Source: Agrypnia vestita
Lineage: Eukaryota; Arthropoda; Insecta; Trichoptera; Phryganeidae
DNA: 64,000 nt
NCBI GenBank assembly: GCA_016648135.1
Contig: JADDOH010004211.1
Coordinates: forward strand, 62,001-126,000
Direction: 5' to 3'
A program made the position numbers and the translations under genes. Each line of letters starts with the position of its first letter. Position 1 is the stretch's first letter. Shown here in pieces: positions 47,164 through 58,547 of the stretch. The notes beneath the pieces are model-generated. The model saw only the letters and a program-made list of their open reading frames with translations, was not told the DNA's origin and searched no databases.

Positions 47164-47370
47164 AATAGTTATCTTTTAAATTAGTTGTCATATTAGTGCT
47201 TAATTATTTGTTCATCTCCCATATATTTATTTTTATAATTTAATGTCTATACTTCTTAGTATAAGTTATATCCTTGATGAAGGGACAATTGGCCCCGAAA
47301 CATGTTGGTATTTTCAACAAATTAGTAGTATAAACAAAGTATATTTTTGTTAATTATATAAATAATGTCA
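47164..47370 (+). mobile_element. Family H element, degraded first box
   Basis: TTGATGA (47274-47280), GGGACAATTGGCCCC hairpin, GAAAC and ATGTTGGTATTTTCAAC. Its upstream part (ATAGTTATCTTTTAAAT, AGTGCTTAATTATTTG) matches both the 3.46-kb copy and the inverted copy at 46640-46860. Confidence 0.6.
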
Positions 47371-49264
47371 CCACAAAATTTACTAGTAATTTAAATCATA
47401 AGAGGTCTAGGAGAGATTTTTTCACATACATGGCGCTACACAAATAATGCCATGCAGGTTATAACATGACTACCATCAAAGGCAGAATGTACCTCCCACA
47501 ACGCTGGGTTATTAAATAACGTAAAAAGGACAGCCGTAAATCTGAGATGGGGGCTATTGTTCCGACTATATCTCTTGGGTTCAAAATGAAGGCCATGTTC
47601 TCGTAATTTCGTGGAGATGGAACAAAGATCCACTCGGTGCATGGAAGGCAAATGAATCGGCGGACAAAGGACAGGGCGTAACTACAAGAAGCTATCCTAC
47701 AATATGTAATAGGTAGATTCCTAACTAAATTACGAAATGGAAATGTATGATCGCATTTTGGGAGTTATACTTCTTTAGGCGCGTTTAGAGTGAATTTTAG
47801 GATGCAACTAAAGGAAGTCACGACTCGCCAATAAAAAGCTAAGATGGCCGTTTTATGAACAGTCGTTTGTTTTTTATTTGTTTATGTAGTTTTCATAATA
47901 TAATAGGTAATACGAACAAATTTATAACGCGTTGAATTCATAACACGGTGATCGAATTATGTGCCTACTATTTCAAAAGCTAAGCAAAATCCAATTCGGT
48001 ACGTGGGTGCTGTATTTGATGTGCATTTTAGATTTTTTATCCGTTGACGGAGAATTGTCATTAATGGAAAGTCTAGTTTGCCTTGTATACATTTAGTTGA
48101 AACGTAGCTGGACATATGTTCCAACGCAAGGTATACAACATAGCACGTCTTTTTTTAAAATTTTGCATAAAAATATAATTTCTAAGGCGCATTATATAAA
48201 AATATAAATTCTAAGGCAATTAAGTATACGAACCCATTTTTTTTCCAATATTTCCTATTGATCTTGCATTTTTTTTGCGAGGATTAAATAATTTTATTTT
48301 GACATGTATTAAAGCGAATGAATATTTAATATTCCATAAAAGTTACATTAAAGATATTCCACCTTTTACGCTTCCGTAATCTTCTTCTGGCTTATGGCTT
48401 ATCTTCATAAGCCAGAAAAATTTAAAAAAAAATCAAACTTCGAAGTCGCTTATCTCCCCATAACCGTCGATATTTTTCATAAAGTGTCAATATTTCCGAG
48501 TTATAATTTAGACAGGAATCTACCTATAAAATATTGTGGACTAGCTTTGTGACAGACAGTCTGTAAAGGTACATGTGTGAAATCCAAAGATTAGTATTTA
48601 TTGCTTACAGTTACACAATACAATAATATTGCACTGTCGGGATCGTTTCATCTGGTTTTAGTCGATGGGCATTATTGTTGACAGTTGCCAGTGATAACCA
48701 TAACGGCACAGTAAAATATTGTTATCGGTAGGAACAAAAACGGATAATGTCAGCCAATCAAATATTACAGAGATAAGATATGAACCTGCGGGATATCAAA
48801 ATAACTTTATGATTCATGGAATATATTATGCACACAACACAACGTTCCACGATTGTTCAAAATTATCAATAGATTAGTACGAAAATCAATATCGAGAGTA
48901 GATAGCCCAAAGGGCGTTCGTTAGTGATTATTTCGAAATATACAGGAGAGCAAAATAAAGTTCTGTCAATCTGATTTTGTTAATGTTTCTTGTATTATTA
49001 AACGATTTTAATATTTGTTAATGCAAAACACATATGGAAATCGTTAAATAATAAAAGAAATATTGACAAATAAGATTAGCAAAACATTATTCTGCTCTGC
49101 TGTAAAGTTCGAAATAATCACTAAAGCCCTTTAGGCTTTCTACCCTCGATATATTCTTAGAAGGATTATGCATTTTGCCATTATGGTAGACCGAATGCGA
49201 AAGAAATGCCGTGAGGAAATAGAACAAATTAGAAGTGAATGTAATGTTGGCTGAAGCGTGGTAG
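47371..49264. other. Stretch without a supported gene
   Basis: It holds a family F copy (48225-48540). A small duplication, AAAAATATAA-TTCTAAGGC, lies at about 48167-48216. Short frames match nothing recognised. Confidence 0.35.
48225..48540. mobile_element. Family F element, eroded, with internal hairpin
   Basis: It retains CGAAGTCGCTTATCTCCCCA and TTAATATTCCATAAAAGTTA typical of the right half. Its centre or right part includes TTCTGGCTTATG (48385-48396) and CATAAGCCAGAA (48406-48417), a perfect 12-bp stem with a 9-nt loop. The left arm is short and uncertain. Confidence 0.5.
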
Positions 49265-49470
49265 ACTGTAAAGGTAGAGTGTAAAGAAAAGATGGGAGAG
49301 AAGATTTGGTCATGTAAAACGTATGAGCAAAGAGTGGATTTTAAAGAAAATATATGAGTGTCGAAGGCCACAGAATACCATATAAATCAAATATTGCAGG
49401 ACGGCCACCCTGTTACAAGTTTTAACAACTGAAGTTATATTCTCTCTTCCATTCTCTACGATGATGATTA
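49265..49470 (+). pseudogene. LINE-E reverse transcriptase tail fragment
   Basis: Reads RWERRFGHVKRMSKEWILKK and IYECRRPQNTI, then a stop, and further on GRPPCYKF in another frame. RRFGHVxRM followed by a basic stretch and GRP is the pattern of the C-terminal zinc-knuckle region of insect LINE reverse transcriptases. It ends close to ATGATGATTAG. A 94-codon minus-strand frame over the same DNA is its shadow. The assignment rests on a short motif. Confidence 0.5.
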
Positions 49471-49739
49471 GTTGGATATAGTCTAGGTTGATCATGGTTG
49501 TGCAAGATAAATAAACAAAGTGTTGAATGAGAAACGCCAAAGCAAAGATTCTCTTTGTTTATTATCCGTCAATATTAAAATTTTTGCAGTATTTACATTA
49601 TCCCATTCCACTGTCTAGTGCTGTGAAACACTACAACCTTTTAACAAATCAACAAATCAAGTTTCTAAACCATCACCAAACATTATACAAAAAAAAAGAA
49701 AATTCTAGTACTTACTTGATAAATTCTATTTATTAAATA

Positions 49740-50300
49740 TTAGGTGGTTCCATAAGTCTTTGCGCTTTTATCTTACATTTGCTCAAACGCACATTTTTTG
49801 TAAACCTAAGATATTATATTTTTCTTCAGTAGTATCCATCAAGAGTGATCGTGTTGGTGGCTCTTTTTAGTAACGGATTTTTTTATATATTTTCGACCCT
49901 AAAACACCAATGACAGTGGAGATGAAAGAAATTCAGTAACGCTTTTTATTAGGCTTTATGAGTTTCAAGTTGGACATAATGCGACAATCCATTATGAACT
50001 ATATGATTATGGGCAGACAATTACGACAGACGAATCGTGCTCAGTTAAAACGTTTGAAAGAGGCTCTGACTCTAAAAAGACCAGCCCTTGCAAATCGAGG
50101 AACAGTAATTTTACGCCAGGACTATGCTCACCTACACGTTTCGAAAAAGATGATGATAGACAAATCGACGTTGCCCAAAGCGACTTTGATCTTTATGTTA
50201 GCAAAAAACACTATTAAACAAAAACGAATAAAAAACCCGACCTTGAAATATTTATTGTTTCAAAAAGTCAATGATTTTTATCAAAAAACTAATTAATAGA
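49740..50300 (+). pseudogene. Mariner transposase relic
   Basis: The left end TTAGGTGGTTCCATAAGTC, right after a TA, resembles mariner terminal repeats. One frame near 49955 reads YEFQVGHNAT, typical of the mariner N-terminal helix-turn-helix region. The open frame 49958-50296 then gives AQLKRLKEALTLKRPALANR and GTVILRQDYAHLHVSKK, matching the transposase region with the second catalytic aspartate (family: HQDNARPH), here QDYAHLH. The stretch with the first catalytic aspartate is missing between them, the third cannot be placed, and the frame shifts at least once. About 110 codons remain of the usual ~345. The right terminal repeat is not recognised. The element is dead. Confidence 0.82.
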
Positions 50301-53245
50301 TTGTGAATGATTGTAGAAAAAACGGAGAGTATAGAATTGATTAAAATTATAAGTCACCAGTAAACGCAGTAAACATACCCACTTCTATATATAAAAAAAT
50401 CGGCCCCTAATACATTTTAAAACGTGATAAACCCGAAGAACGGCATCAAGGAGGGCCGAAAAAGAAACATAAATAATTCAGGAATTTATCCCGTTTCGCC
50501 ATGGCAACCGGCTCCGGGTCGTGGATCGTGCCGTCTCCGTTTCAGCAACGGGTGATCAAACAAAAAGAGCGAACTGGTTCCCAGAACAAAACAAATCGAA
50601 GGCGGGAAAAATAACGAAACAAAAGCGAAACTGCAACAACAAACAAAAGAATTACTCCCAAAGCCGGCCGTTTGGAAAGTGGGTGGACAGTAAGGAGGCA
50701 AAACTCGGAGATAGAACAAAAGAAACGATATTTACATATGAATTCGGAGCGAGCATTACTATGGAGTTGCATATTGTACTTAAATGAATAGAACTGTGGG
50801 TCAACCGCTGAGAGCTTTGGTATGATCATCACATTCTTGTCTGTCTTCTTCTTTTATGTGGAGCCAATGGTAGTGAAAATGAGAGAGAAATGTATTTTTT
50901 GCATGATTCATACAAAACTTCTCGGCAGTTGAACTATACTGTATTTGAATACTGAGAAACGAAACTAAGTTGAACTATACCAATTTAATTTAATTAAATT
51001 TAAGACAGGGAAAACGGTAGACTTATTTGCAAGGGTTAAAAATAATATTGAATGGAAAATGAAGCGAATCAATGATTTTTTATTAATTTAACGATTCGTA
51101 TGTAGTATCCATCCTACATGTATAGTATTACCCTAGAAACTTATCTAGTAATAGTGTAAATTATTATAAATACAATAATATCCACGAGTTTTGCATTAGC
51201 ACCTGTGGCCTAGCAGTACTCAGAATCATGTTCCCTCTGGTTCGATAACAGCCAATTCAAGAAGAACTTTACTATCTCGGTGCACATTTAGCCAAGAGAA
51301 ATTTTTTAGGGATTATCGGCGGTGAGCATATCCTATAATCTTCGGAACGGTACGTTACGTAATAATATTATTTTTATTGAAAACTAAGTTTTACGGAAAC
51401 ACTGGCCGTTGACCGCGAGGCTAGCACTTCCAATCCGAAGGATTCTATTGATTTATTTTATGATTTCCTAAATCATGTTTTAGGTCTAGAAAATTAAAAA
51501 AGCGAAACAAATGCCTCTACACGCAGGACAAGAAATAAACGAAACAATCAAAAGAAATGGAGCATTAAAAAAACGTTCGAGTTAAGATGTACAAATTTAG
51601 TATCTAAAGATTATTGTGAAAATTGTACGAAATACACTAGACAAAAGAAGAAAGTAACGATCTCATTTCATTGATGAATTGTTACAATTAATTACTGTAC
51701 GATCACTTTCTAGTTTTCTAATTAGTTACTCGCAACTAATTTGGACGCTGAACATCTGTCAGTACAATCAAAAATATCTAATACAATTTGTGCGCCTCAT
51801 AGAACATACATATTCGAAAAAAATATAGGAAATAGAATAGATTTATTTCACTACGAAAAAATAATTATTTGAGGGAGAGATGGTCAAATTGACAAATACT
51901 ATTTACTCAATAAAGAATTCAATACGGATAAGGGGTAGAGGGGTGTAAGATGGATTGAAAAAAACGTAAACTGTAAAGCAGTCGAGTTTCGCATGATTGA
52001 TTATATTCAGCGCACACGACGAAGGGATGAAAGATAGTGAAATATGATACAGAAAAGGGAGGAGAACCAAAACAAATTCACGGGGGAAGGTGGGTGTCTG
52101 AAAATAATATATTCAACAGGAAGGGGAAGCTAAACCATACAGTCAAAATAACCGACAAATTGCATAATGATAAGATTAAATAGAAAACAATAATAAATTA
52201 TTAAAGATAGATTACGCAAATGTCAGGGTCTAAGGGATATTTTATAAATAAAATATAAATGACAATAAAGGGAGTACTAATAATGATAATGACACAAAAG
52301 ATGATCATGATACTGCAAGGAACGTGTACACGGATGAAGCTAATCTCGGAGTTTGGTGATGATCGGCATCCATCGAATGAATCAATTCAATTTACGACAC
52401 AAAAATCTTAAAATATATTTTTATACAGAAACATTGAACAAATCACTCCTACATGCAAATATAAAAAATCTTATCATAAAAGGGATAACAGAGGTAGTCC
52501 AGAATAATTTACAGGCAGATTCCTGCCTAAATTTTAAGTCAAAAATGTTCAAGAAACATTGTCTTAAAATCAGTAGTTATGGTGAAAAACGATTTCAAAT
52601 CTCGCATTCTTTCTCTCTCAATATTTCTGACTTTCTTTATCTTCTGTAAAACGTTGGACTATCATGGTGGTAATTTATATCAAATATTAAAACTTCATCT
52701 GCTTTAAAACAAGTCTAATAAAATATAAATCATATACCTACCCATATATAGATATATTTCAATTTTAGAAGCGATTTCTTTTAAATATTCGATATGTAAC
52801 AGTATGACAGTCCAAGAATATAATAAATGATGAAAAAAATAGCAAATTACAAAAATTGTTTATCTTCATAACTGTTGATGTTAGTACCTACTTATCTACG
52901 TTGTTGCTTGAACATTTTCGAATGTTAGGCATTGTGTGTACGCGTGCTTTGTGCATGATTTAGTCATTTTGCCGTGCGTACAAAATACAACGCAACAAAT
53001 GAGAGAGAAAAGTCTTTACACAGGTATGTACATGTACATGCACTCTGAAAAGATGTTTAGAAAATGAACAGGTTACGGTAAATAAATCACTAGGCCAAAC
53101 CCTCTAAATATCATACCAAAAGTGAAAATTTTCATTCAAAGAGAGCAAGCAATAACAACGATTTATTCAGGTATAATTGACGATGGACTGAAGAAACATT
53201 TCTACCTGGAGAACACAACCGTAGGATTGGTATATATTGTATTGT
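50301..53245. other. Long stretch without a supported gene
   Basis: 50430-50720 is GC-richer, apparently single-copy, and carries TTCGCCATGGCAAC (50495-50508), the near-match to the 153-166 site. Overlapping frames on both strands there match nothing known. 52505-52930 is a family F element. The rest is AT-rich. Confidence 0.35.
52505..52930. mobile_element. Family F element
   Basis: The left part AGATTCCTGCCTAAATTTTA, AAAAATGTTCAAGAAAC, AGTAGTTATGGTGAAAAACG pairs with the right part CATAACTGTTGATG, TTGCTTGAACATTTTCG. The interior carries the family words ATATCAAATATTAAAA and AAATATTCGATATGTAA. A 98-codon frame at 52353-52649 overlaps the left half and is not a gene. Confidence 0.62.
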
Positions 53246-53812
53246 GAAAATGTTCATCATAACAGATCCTTCTGAAAGTAAGTATCTTAGATGTAGTTGA
53301 GTGTCCTGATTTGACAGCTCCTGATTGACGCTCAAATAAGTAGGATTAAAGAAGATATTACACTTTAAAGTTTCGAAAAATGCACCTTACATTGCACCAT
53401 ATACATCATTTGGAGAACCATAGAAAAAAGATATATGTACTAAAAACAAAATGTAAACCATAAACAATAAGAAAATATTATGAAATAATAATTACGAAAC
53501 ACGAATAACAAAAATCAAACCTATTAACAAAATACGAAAAGTTCCTACGTTAAGTATTTGTCATATTTCTACAGTATATGATTTATACGTTTGGTATTGC
53601 CTATAAATAAAATTGTCTTCATGTAAATCTTGTCTGTTTTAAGCTTCATCCACGATATCGCCTAAGAAATGCCAAAATGTATGGTACAATTTTCTAAACT
53701 TTACAGTGTAATATTTTCTTTACTTGAGCGTCAATTCTGTTTTATTTTAAAATCAGGACACTCAACTACACCGAAGATAGTTATTTTCAGAAGGATCTGT
53801 TGTGATGACCAT
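53246..53812. mobile_element. Inverted-repeat element with ~135-bp arms
   Basis: The left arm (53246-53395) and right arm (53677-53812) are reverse complements. Paired words include AACAGATCCTTCTGAAA, GTAGTTGAGTGTCCTGATTT, TTGACGCTCAA and ATATTACACT-TAAAGTTT. About 280 bases of AT-rich DNA lie between. No transposase. It could be a large MITE or a source of long hairpin RNA. Confidence 0.78.
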
Positions 53813-54198
53813 AATCTTGGATTCAGCCGTCAAATTAAAATATGACGGATGAAGTTTACAACAAGTGTCATAGAGCATATACACATAACGTATTGATCTT
53901 CGAAACTACTCTAGAGAAAAGGGTCAAGCCGTGGACCACCGGCATTTTAAAATAACGAGCGGTTTGCGAGACCACGAAAATAGATATTTGTCACAGATAA
54001 GCAGCTTTTCGCCGAAGAACCTCGAGGGTGGACTTAATGCGTCGCATTAGTAAAATAAATCATCCATTGCATTGATGCTGTCGCTTGTCAACCATTCCTC
54101 AAATAAAAGCATCCGGGGGAGGAGACAGAGATCGATGGGCGTCATTTATGCTAAACAAGTAAAAGAGAAAAATAAATACATTTAAGTAGACCTTTTCC
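53813..54198. other. GC-elevated, apparently single-copy DNA
   Basis: 53880-54110 is richer in CpG than its surroundings. No gene or repeat recognised. Confidence 0.25.
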
Positions 54199-54356
54199 CA
54201 TTTAAGAAAGACAATCGAATCAGTATGCGTTAGCCGTGCGTACGAGGCGCATTGTTTCGTTGTGTTGGTGTTTACACCCGTGAACACCGAACACAACGAA
54301 ACAATGTGCGTCGTACGCACGGTTCACACATACTAATGGATTGTCTTTCTTAAATG
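54199..54356. ncRNA. 158-nt near-perfect hairpin, possible small-RNA precursor
   Basis: Two arms of about 77 bases pair from CATTTAAGAAAGACAATC at the outside to GTGTTTACA/TGAACACCG at the loop, with roughly ten mismatches and a 4-nt loop. The inner 25 bp, CATTGTTTCGTTGTGTTGG on the left arm, is almost perfect. It is longer than most animal pre-miRNAs and closer to hairpin-RNA loci or a very short MITE. No second copy is seen. The short minus-strand frame crossing it is incidental. RNA status is inference from the fold alone. Confidence 0.45.
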
Positions 54357-54914
54357 AAATTTCTTATGCTATTTGAAATAATAAATGCAATACATAGTAT
54401 GCATGCGTTAAAAATATGACGCGTAACACGAGGTTATTGTTATTTTTTTTATTATTTGACGATAGGTATGAATAAAGATAAAATCAAATAAATAATCTAT
54501 ATATATGTATTCTAAACGCGAAGGGTTTCCATTCACCGTTTTTGAAACGGTAATATTCGCAAAATTAACAAACAATACCTAGTAATTAAATTAGGAACAG
54601 GCACATACCACCAAAATAAATAGACATGAACTAACGTAAACTTCTGGGTACACACGGCCTGGTTCCACGGCTGATTCCTACGTTTAACTTGTTTAAAAGA
54701 ATTTCATCTATCTTGTAAATTTTGAAACAATTATGAAAAGTTGAAAAGAAATACTCTTAAAACGAAGAACGTCCTAGCAAATAAGTCGCGCTTTGTTACA
54801 AAAATACATTTTCACTTGAAGAGACACGATTTGGAATGAAGTTTAAAAAATGTTTAATGTATAAAATACGAGAGTATTTAATTTTGCAAGAATAAATATA
54901 ATAACTGCAAATGT

Positions 54915-55025
54915 GTCTTAAATATACGTGAGGGGGGACGTACTTCTGCTGTGACCCAATCCCCTCGTCTAAAGAAGGGGTTTAGTTTATCTCTGTACAA
55001 TTTTATACTCTATGGAAACAGCTAT
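54915..55025 (-). repeat. Dispersed repeat (mate at 31860-31970)
   Basis: On the minus strand it reads GAGTATAAAATTGTACAG, TTTAGACGAGGGG, ATTGGGTCACAGCAGAAGTA, GTCCCCCCTC, closely similar to the 31.86-kb copy. Confidence 0.7.
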
Positions 55026-56299
55026 AAGAGGGAGGGAGAATGCAATGTTTAATTCTGAAATATTGCATTCATCATCATCGTCATCATCTTTGTATGACGT
55101 GCGAGAAATACCGGCGAACAACAACCGACCGCTGTAATTGAAATACAATCATAGACAAAACACAAAGAATAATGTATAATCAGAGATAACTAAAACCATA
55201 ATAAAAATAGATTAAAGGATAATACAAACATTATTATCGATCTCCATTACAATTTTCAAATTATTTTAGAGGGACGCGTTGCTGACACGAAAAAGATTCG
55301 TTTGTTGTTGACGAAATCACGCCGAAAATGTTACAACGAGCGATGTCTCCGAAACAGTATACATTATACATACATACATACATATTTTGGGAATTTTAGG
55401 GAAGGGAAAATACATTTTTCACTTGTTCATATCTGACAAATGCAGCATGGCATTGACACGACGTAGGTACCAAACAAATGGGTGCATTAAAATGTTTACC
55501 AAAATCGATTCACATACGTAGGTATATTGCATTAAATTAAAAATGATAAAAAAAAAATTAAAAAAGTTTTATGATTTCATTCATAATTTTAGTGATAAAG
55601 ATAATAAAAACGTTATTAATTGTAATTAATTAAAAACTATGTATAAACTATTTGGAGTACGTCATTTAAAGCGAACTCCGTGTTGTTTATAAAAAGCTTT
55701 TAATCAATTAAAATTAATAATTATGCCCAACCACAAAAATAACGCAATAAACAGTATAAACATCAAAAATAAATAAAAACATTGACTACCCTCGAACCAG
55801 TACGCCCGCATGAACGAAGCAATACTTGAATTTACCTAAAATGAATACAAATTTGAGTACCTATGTATACTCTGAGTGCAACAAAAATATCGCAAACAAA
55901 TTAACTAAGCTGAATTATACGAAGCAAATATGTATATGAAAAATGTCCTTGCACAAACGCAAAATATTCTTTATATTTTTAATCCTGGAGAAGATTAAAA
56001 TAAAATGTAAGCGAAATGTAAAGAAGTATAAATAGAATGCATAAGTATCTTACAAGGTCGTGTGGGTATCATATAATTTAATTATAAATGAAAATCATTT
56101 AAATCCATCCAAAATGTGAAGCAAAAAAATCCACAGGTCACACAAATTGCACCACAAAGTCCATGATATTGATCACCGTCTACTTTGAGTCCTTACACAG
56201 ACCTATATAGAATATCCGTAAAATGTTTGCAATATAAAATTATCCACTATTCGGGAAAGGCTAAATGCAAAAACGTAAAAAAAGCGTGAAAATAATCAC

Positions 56300-56600
56300 A
56301 CCAAAATCGACAACGCACCCGCACGCGGCACCGGCTAGTCGCCAACTATTTTAACACTGACAACAAAAAAGATATCGTAGCTGCGCCCGCAAGAACCGAC
56401 CTGAATATATTTATTCTCTCTTTTTAACTATCGAGAAAATGCTCGCAAAACTGAAACGGAATATGCGCGGGACGTGCGTTATTACTGGCTTCGTACGAAA
56501 TCAAGGCGCGTCTCTTTCTGACCTACGATTGTCTACGAGGAGAGAATGAGACGTACGGAGCGGCGGAGGCAAGAGCAACGAACGAAACGGAGATACAATT
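56300..56600. promoter_or_regulatory. CpG-rich island, possible promoter
   Basis: CpG density is high compared with the surrounding AT-rich DNA, with GCGCGGGACGTGCG and CGTACGGAGCGGCGG. On the minus strand TTTCAGTTTTG near 56450 contains the arthropod initiator TCAGT, but no downstream promoter element is seen at the expected spacing. No coding frame follows on either strand within reach. The call rests on composition only. Confidence 0.25.
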
Positions 56601-57082
56601 AAATAAGAAGAAAAGAGACGAGCGTATTGAAGTGAAGTTGGCAATACACGTGGCTTATCTCAGGTATACGAAACAGTTTTAAAAGATTCAAAATGAAGGA
56701 AATGAACGTTCGCTTGATAAAATTGCTACCGAAAATGATGTGAAAATTCCTATTTTGATGTGTAAATAAAAATAGATATGTTAATTTGAGACTGTTGACA
56801 AATAACCGGTTAAATAAATATTACGTTTTGATTTTGCTTTTATCATTCTTGTTTTATCATACTGTTTTAATTCTATCAATATTTCTATAAATACTGTAAT
56901 CAAATCTAAAGGTCTCCTGATCAAAAAATTGAATTGAATGAATTGCTAAATAAATATTGCACTTTATATGTATTGTGGGATGGTTGGGGGTGTTGGGCAT
57001 AGAGGAGATAGAATGAAGTAGCGACGAATGTTACCTAATGGAAATAAAGTAATATGACGTTTTAGATAGTGTTCTTGTAGTC

Positions 57083-57992
57083 AAGGCGATCGTCTAGCAG
57101 AATGAGCAAATTTCATCATTTTTTCTCATATCTTCTCTTGCGTTTTTTATCGCATTTTTGTATGGAAATATCTCATTTTAAAATTTATTCATCAGATTAC
57201 ATATATTTTAAATACGAATATCTTCACAAACTCAATTATATAATTGATTAATAAATTACCAAATATGTTTTAAAAATGAAGAAAATTGCTTTTACTCTTA
57301 AACTTTACTTAAAACTCTTTTTACATGTTTGACAACTTTTTTACTTCAATAGTCAAAAGAATAAATATTATAATTTTATAATAAAAACAAAAAAATATAA
57401 AAATCTTTGTCGGTATTCCAGATTTTAGATAATTAATCAAGACGCAACGTATTTATGACACAATACGCAGTGCCTTCATTAGATAGATAAAATCTGAAAT
57501 CGAGAATAATTTTTTCATTTTTTTTTGTATTAATTTTAAAATAATAATGTCTATTCCTTTAATTTGTTACAGAAAAAGTTATAAACTTTCTATAAAGGAT
57601 TAAAAAAAAATAAAAAACAGTGTTTTTTAAAACATAAATTGCATGTAAACGTACTAACAGATTTTGCAATAATTGTAAGAAATTTAAGATAAACGTTTAC
57701 TTTGTAATATTATTGAATAAAAAAAGACATCTCAACAGGCCATTCAGTCATAAAAGACCCACAAAGTGGAGCAATTTTCTTCATTTTTAAAACATCGAAA
57801 GTTTGGTAATTAATTAATCAATTATATAATTTAGTTTGTGAAATTTTAACAAAACATTCGTATGTAAAATAAAGGTAATCTGATGAATAAATTTTAAAAT
57901 GAGATATTTCCATACAAAAATGTGATAAAAAACGCAAGAGAAGATATGAGAAAAAATGGTGAAATTTGCTCACTCTGCTAGACGATCGCCTT
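57083..57992. mobile_element. 910-bp element with ~205-bp terminal inverted repeats
   Basis: It starts AAGGCGATCGTCTAGCAGA (57083) and ends with the exact reverse complement (57992). The arms pair nearly throughout 57083-57290 and 57770-57992, for example TTTTGTATGGAAATATCTCA against its complement at about 57898-57918. The ~480-bp core is AT-rich and has no transposase. The flanks (GTAGTC and AAGTAT) show no clear target duplication. The 79-codon minus-strand frame lies in the right arm and is not a gene. Confidence 0.85.
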
Positions 57993-58042
57993 AAGTATAG
58001 AAGGAATTTAGAATAGGTGTTGGACAGCGTTGTTGTGTATTG

Positions 58043-58112
58043 GGCTCGTCTCGGCACAGGATTGTCCTAGTGAGGGGGTACTGTTGTAAATGCTGCATTA
58101 TTTTTTAACTGG
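58043..58112 (+). repeat. Short dispersed repeat (mate at 61957-62020)
   Basis: CTCGTCTCGGCACAGGATT, TCCTAGTGAGGGGGTA and CTGTTGTAAAT recur at 61957-62020 with small changes, followed in both by an AT-rich TAAATAAAT-like tail. This looks like the 3' end of a retroelement family that I cannot name. Confidence 0.6.
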
Positions 58113-58547
58113 TATAAATAAATTATAATAAATAGATTAAACATTGAAAATTGAGAAATTCGCATATATAAGTTTCTGTTTTTGGTTTAAAAATAATAGA
58201 TATTTTACGATGAAGTAACTCAATTATGAATGTTATTGTAAATTTTTAATATAGGTACTTCGGTATTAAATACTTTTATAAACTAATCAACCAGATATTT
58301 TATCTAATACTAGCCGCAAACCCGTGGAAAATCACGGGACATAAAAATTGCAGGATTTTGAATGTGATGATAATTCATGAATCCATTCGTTTTTTAAATT
58401 GACTTATTCGCTTAAACCTAAAACTAATTTCAGATAAACTTACAAACTAATTTTATCGACTGATAACCGATATTTACAGCAGTCATTCTTCAATGACGAC
58501 ATTTTTGGTGAATGTTCGTTTCTGATCATCAATGTTGTTGTTATAAT

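Larger units (their letters stand above)
54357..57082. other. Long stretch, AT-rich with one CpG-rich island
   Basis: 54915-55025 is the mate of the 31.86-kb repeat. A CATA microsatellite lies at about 55365-55385. 56300-56600 is the most CpG-rich part (GCGCGG, GGAGCGGCGGAGGC). No gene is supported. Confidence 0.35.
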
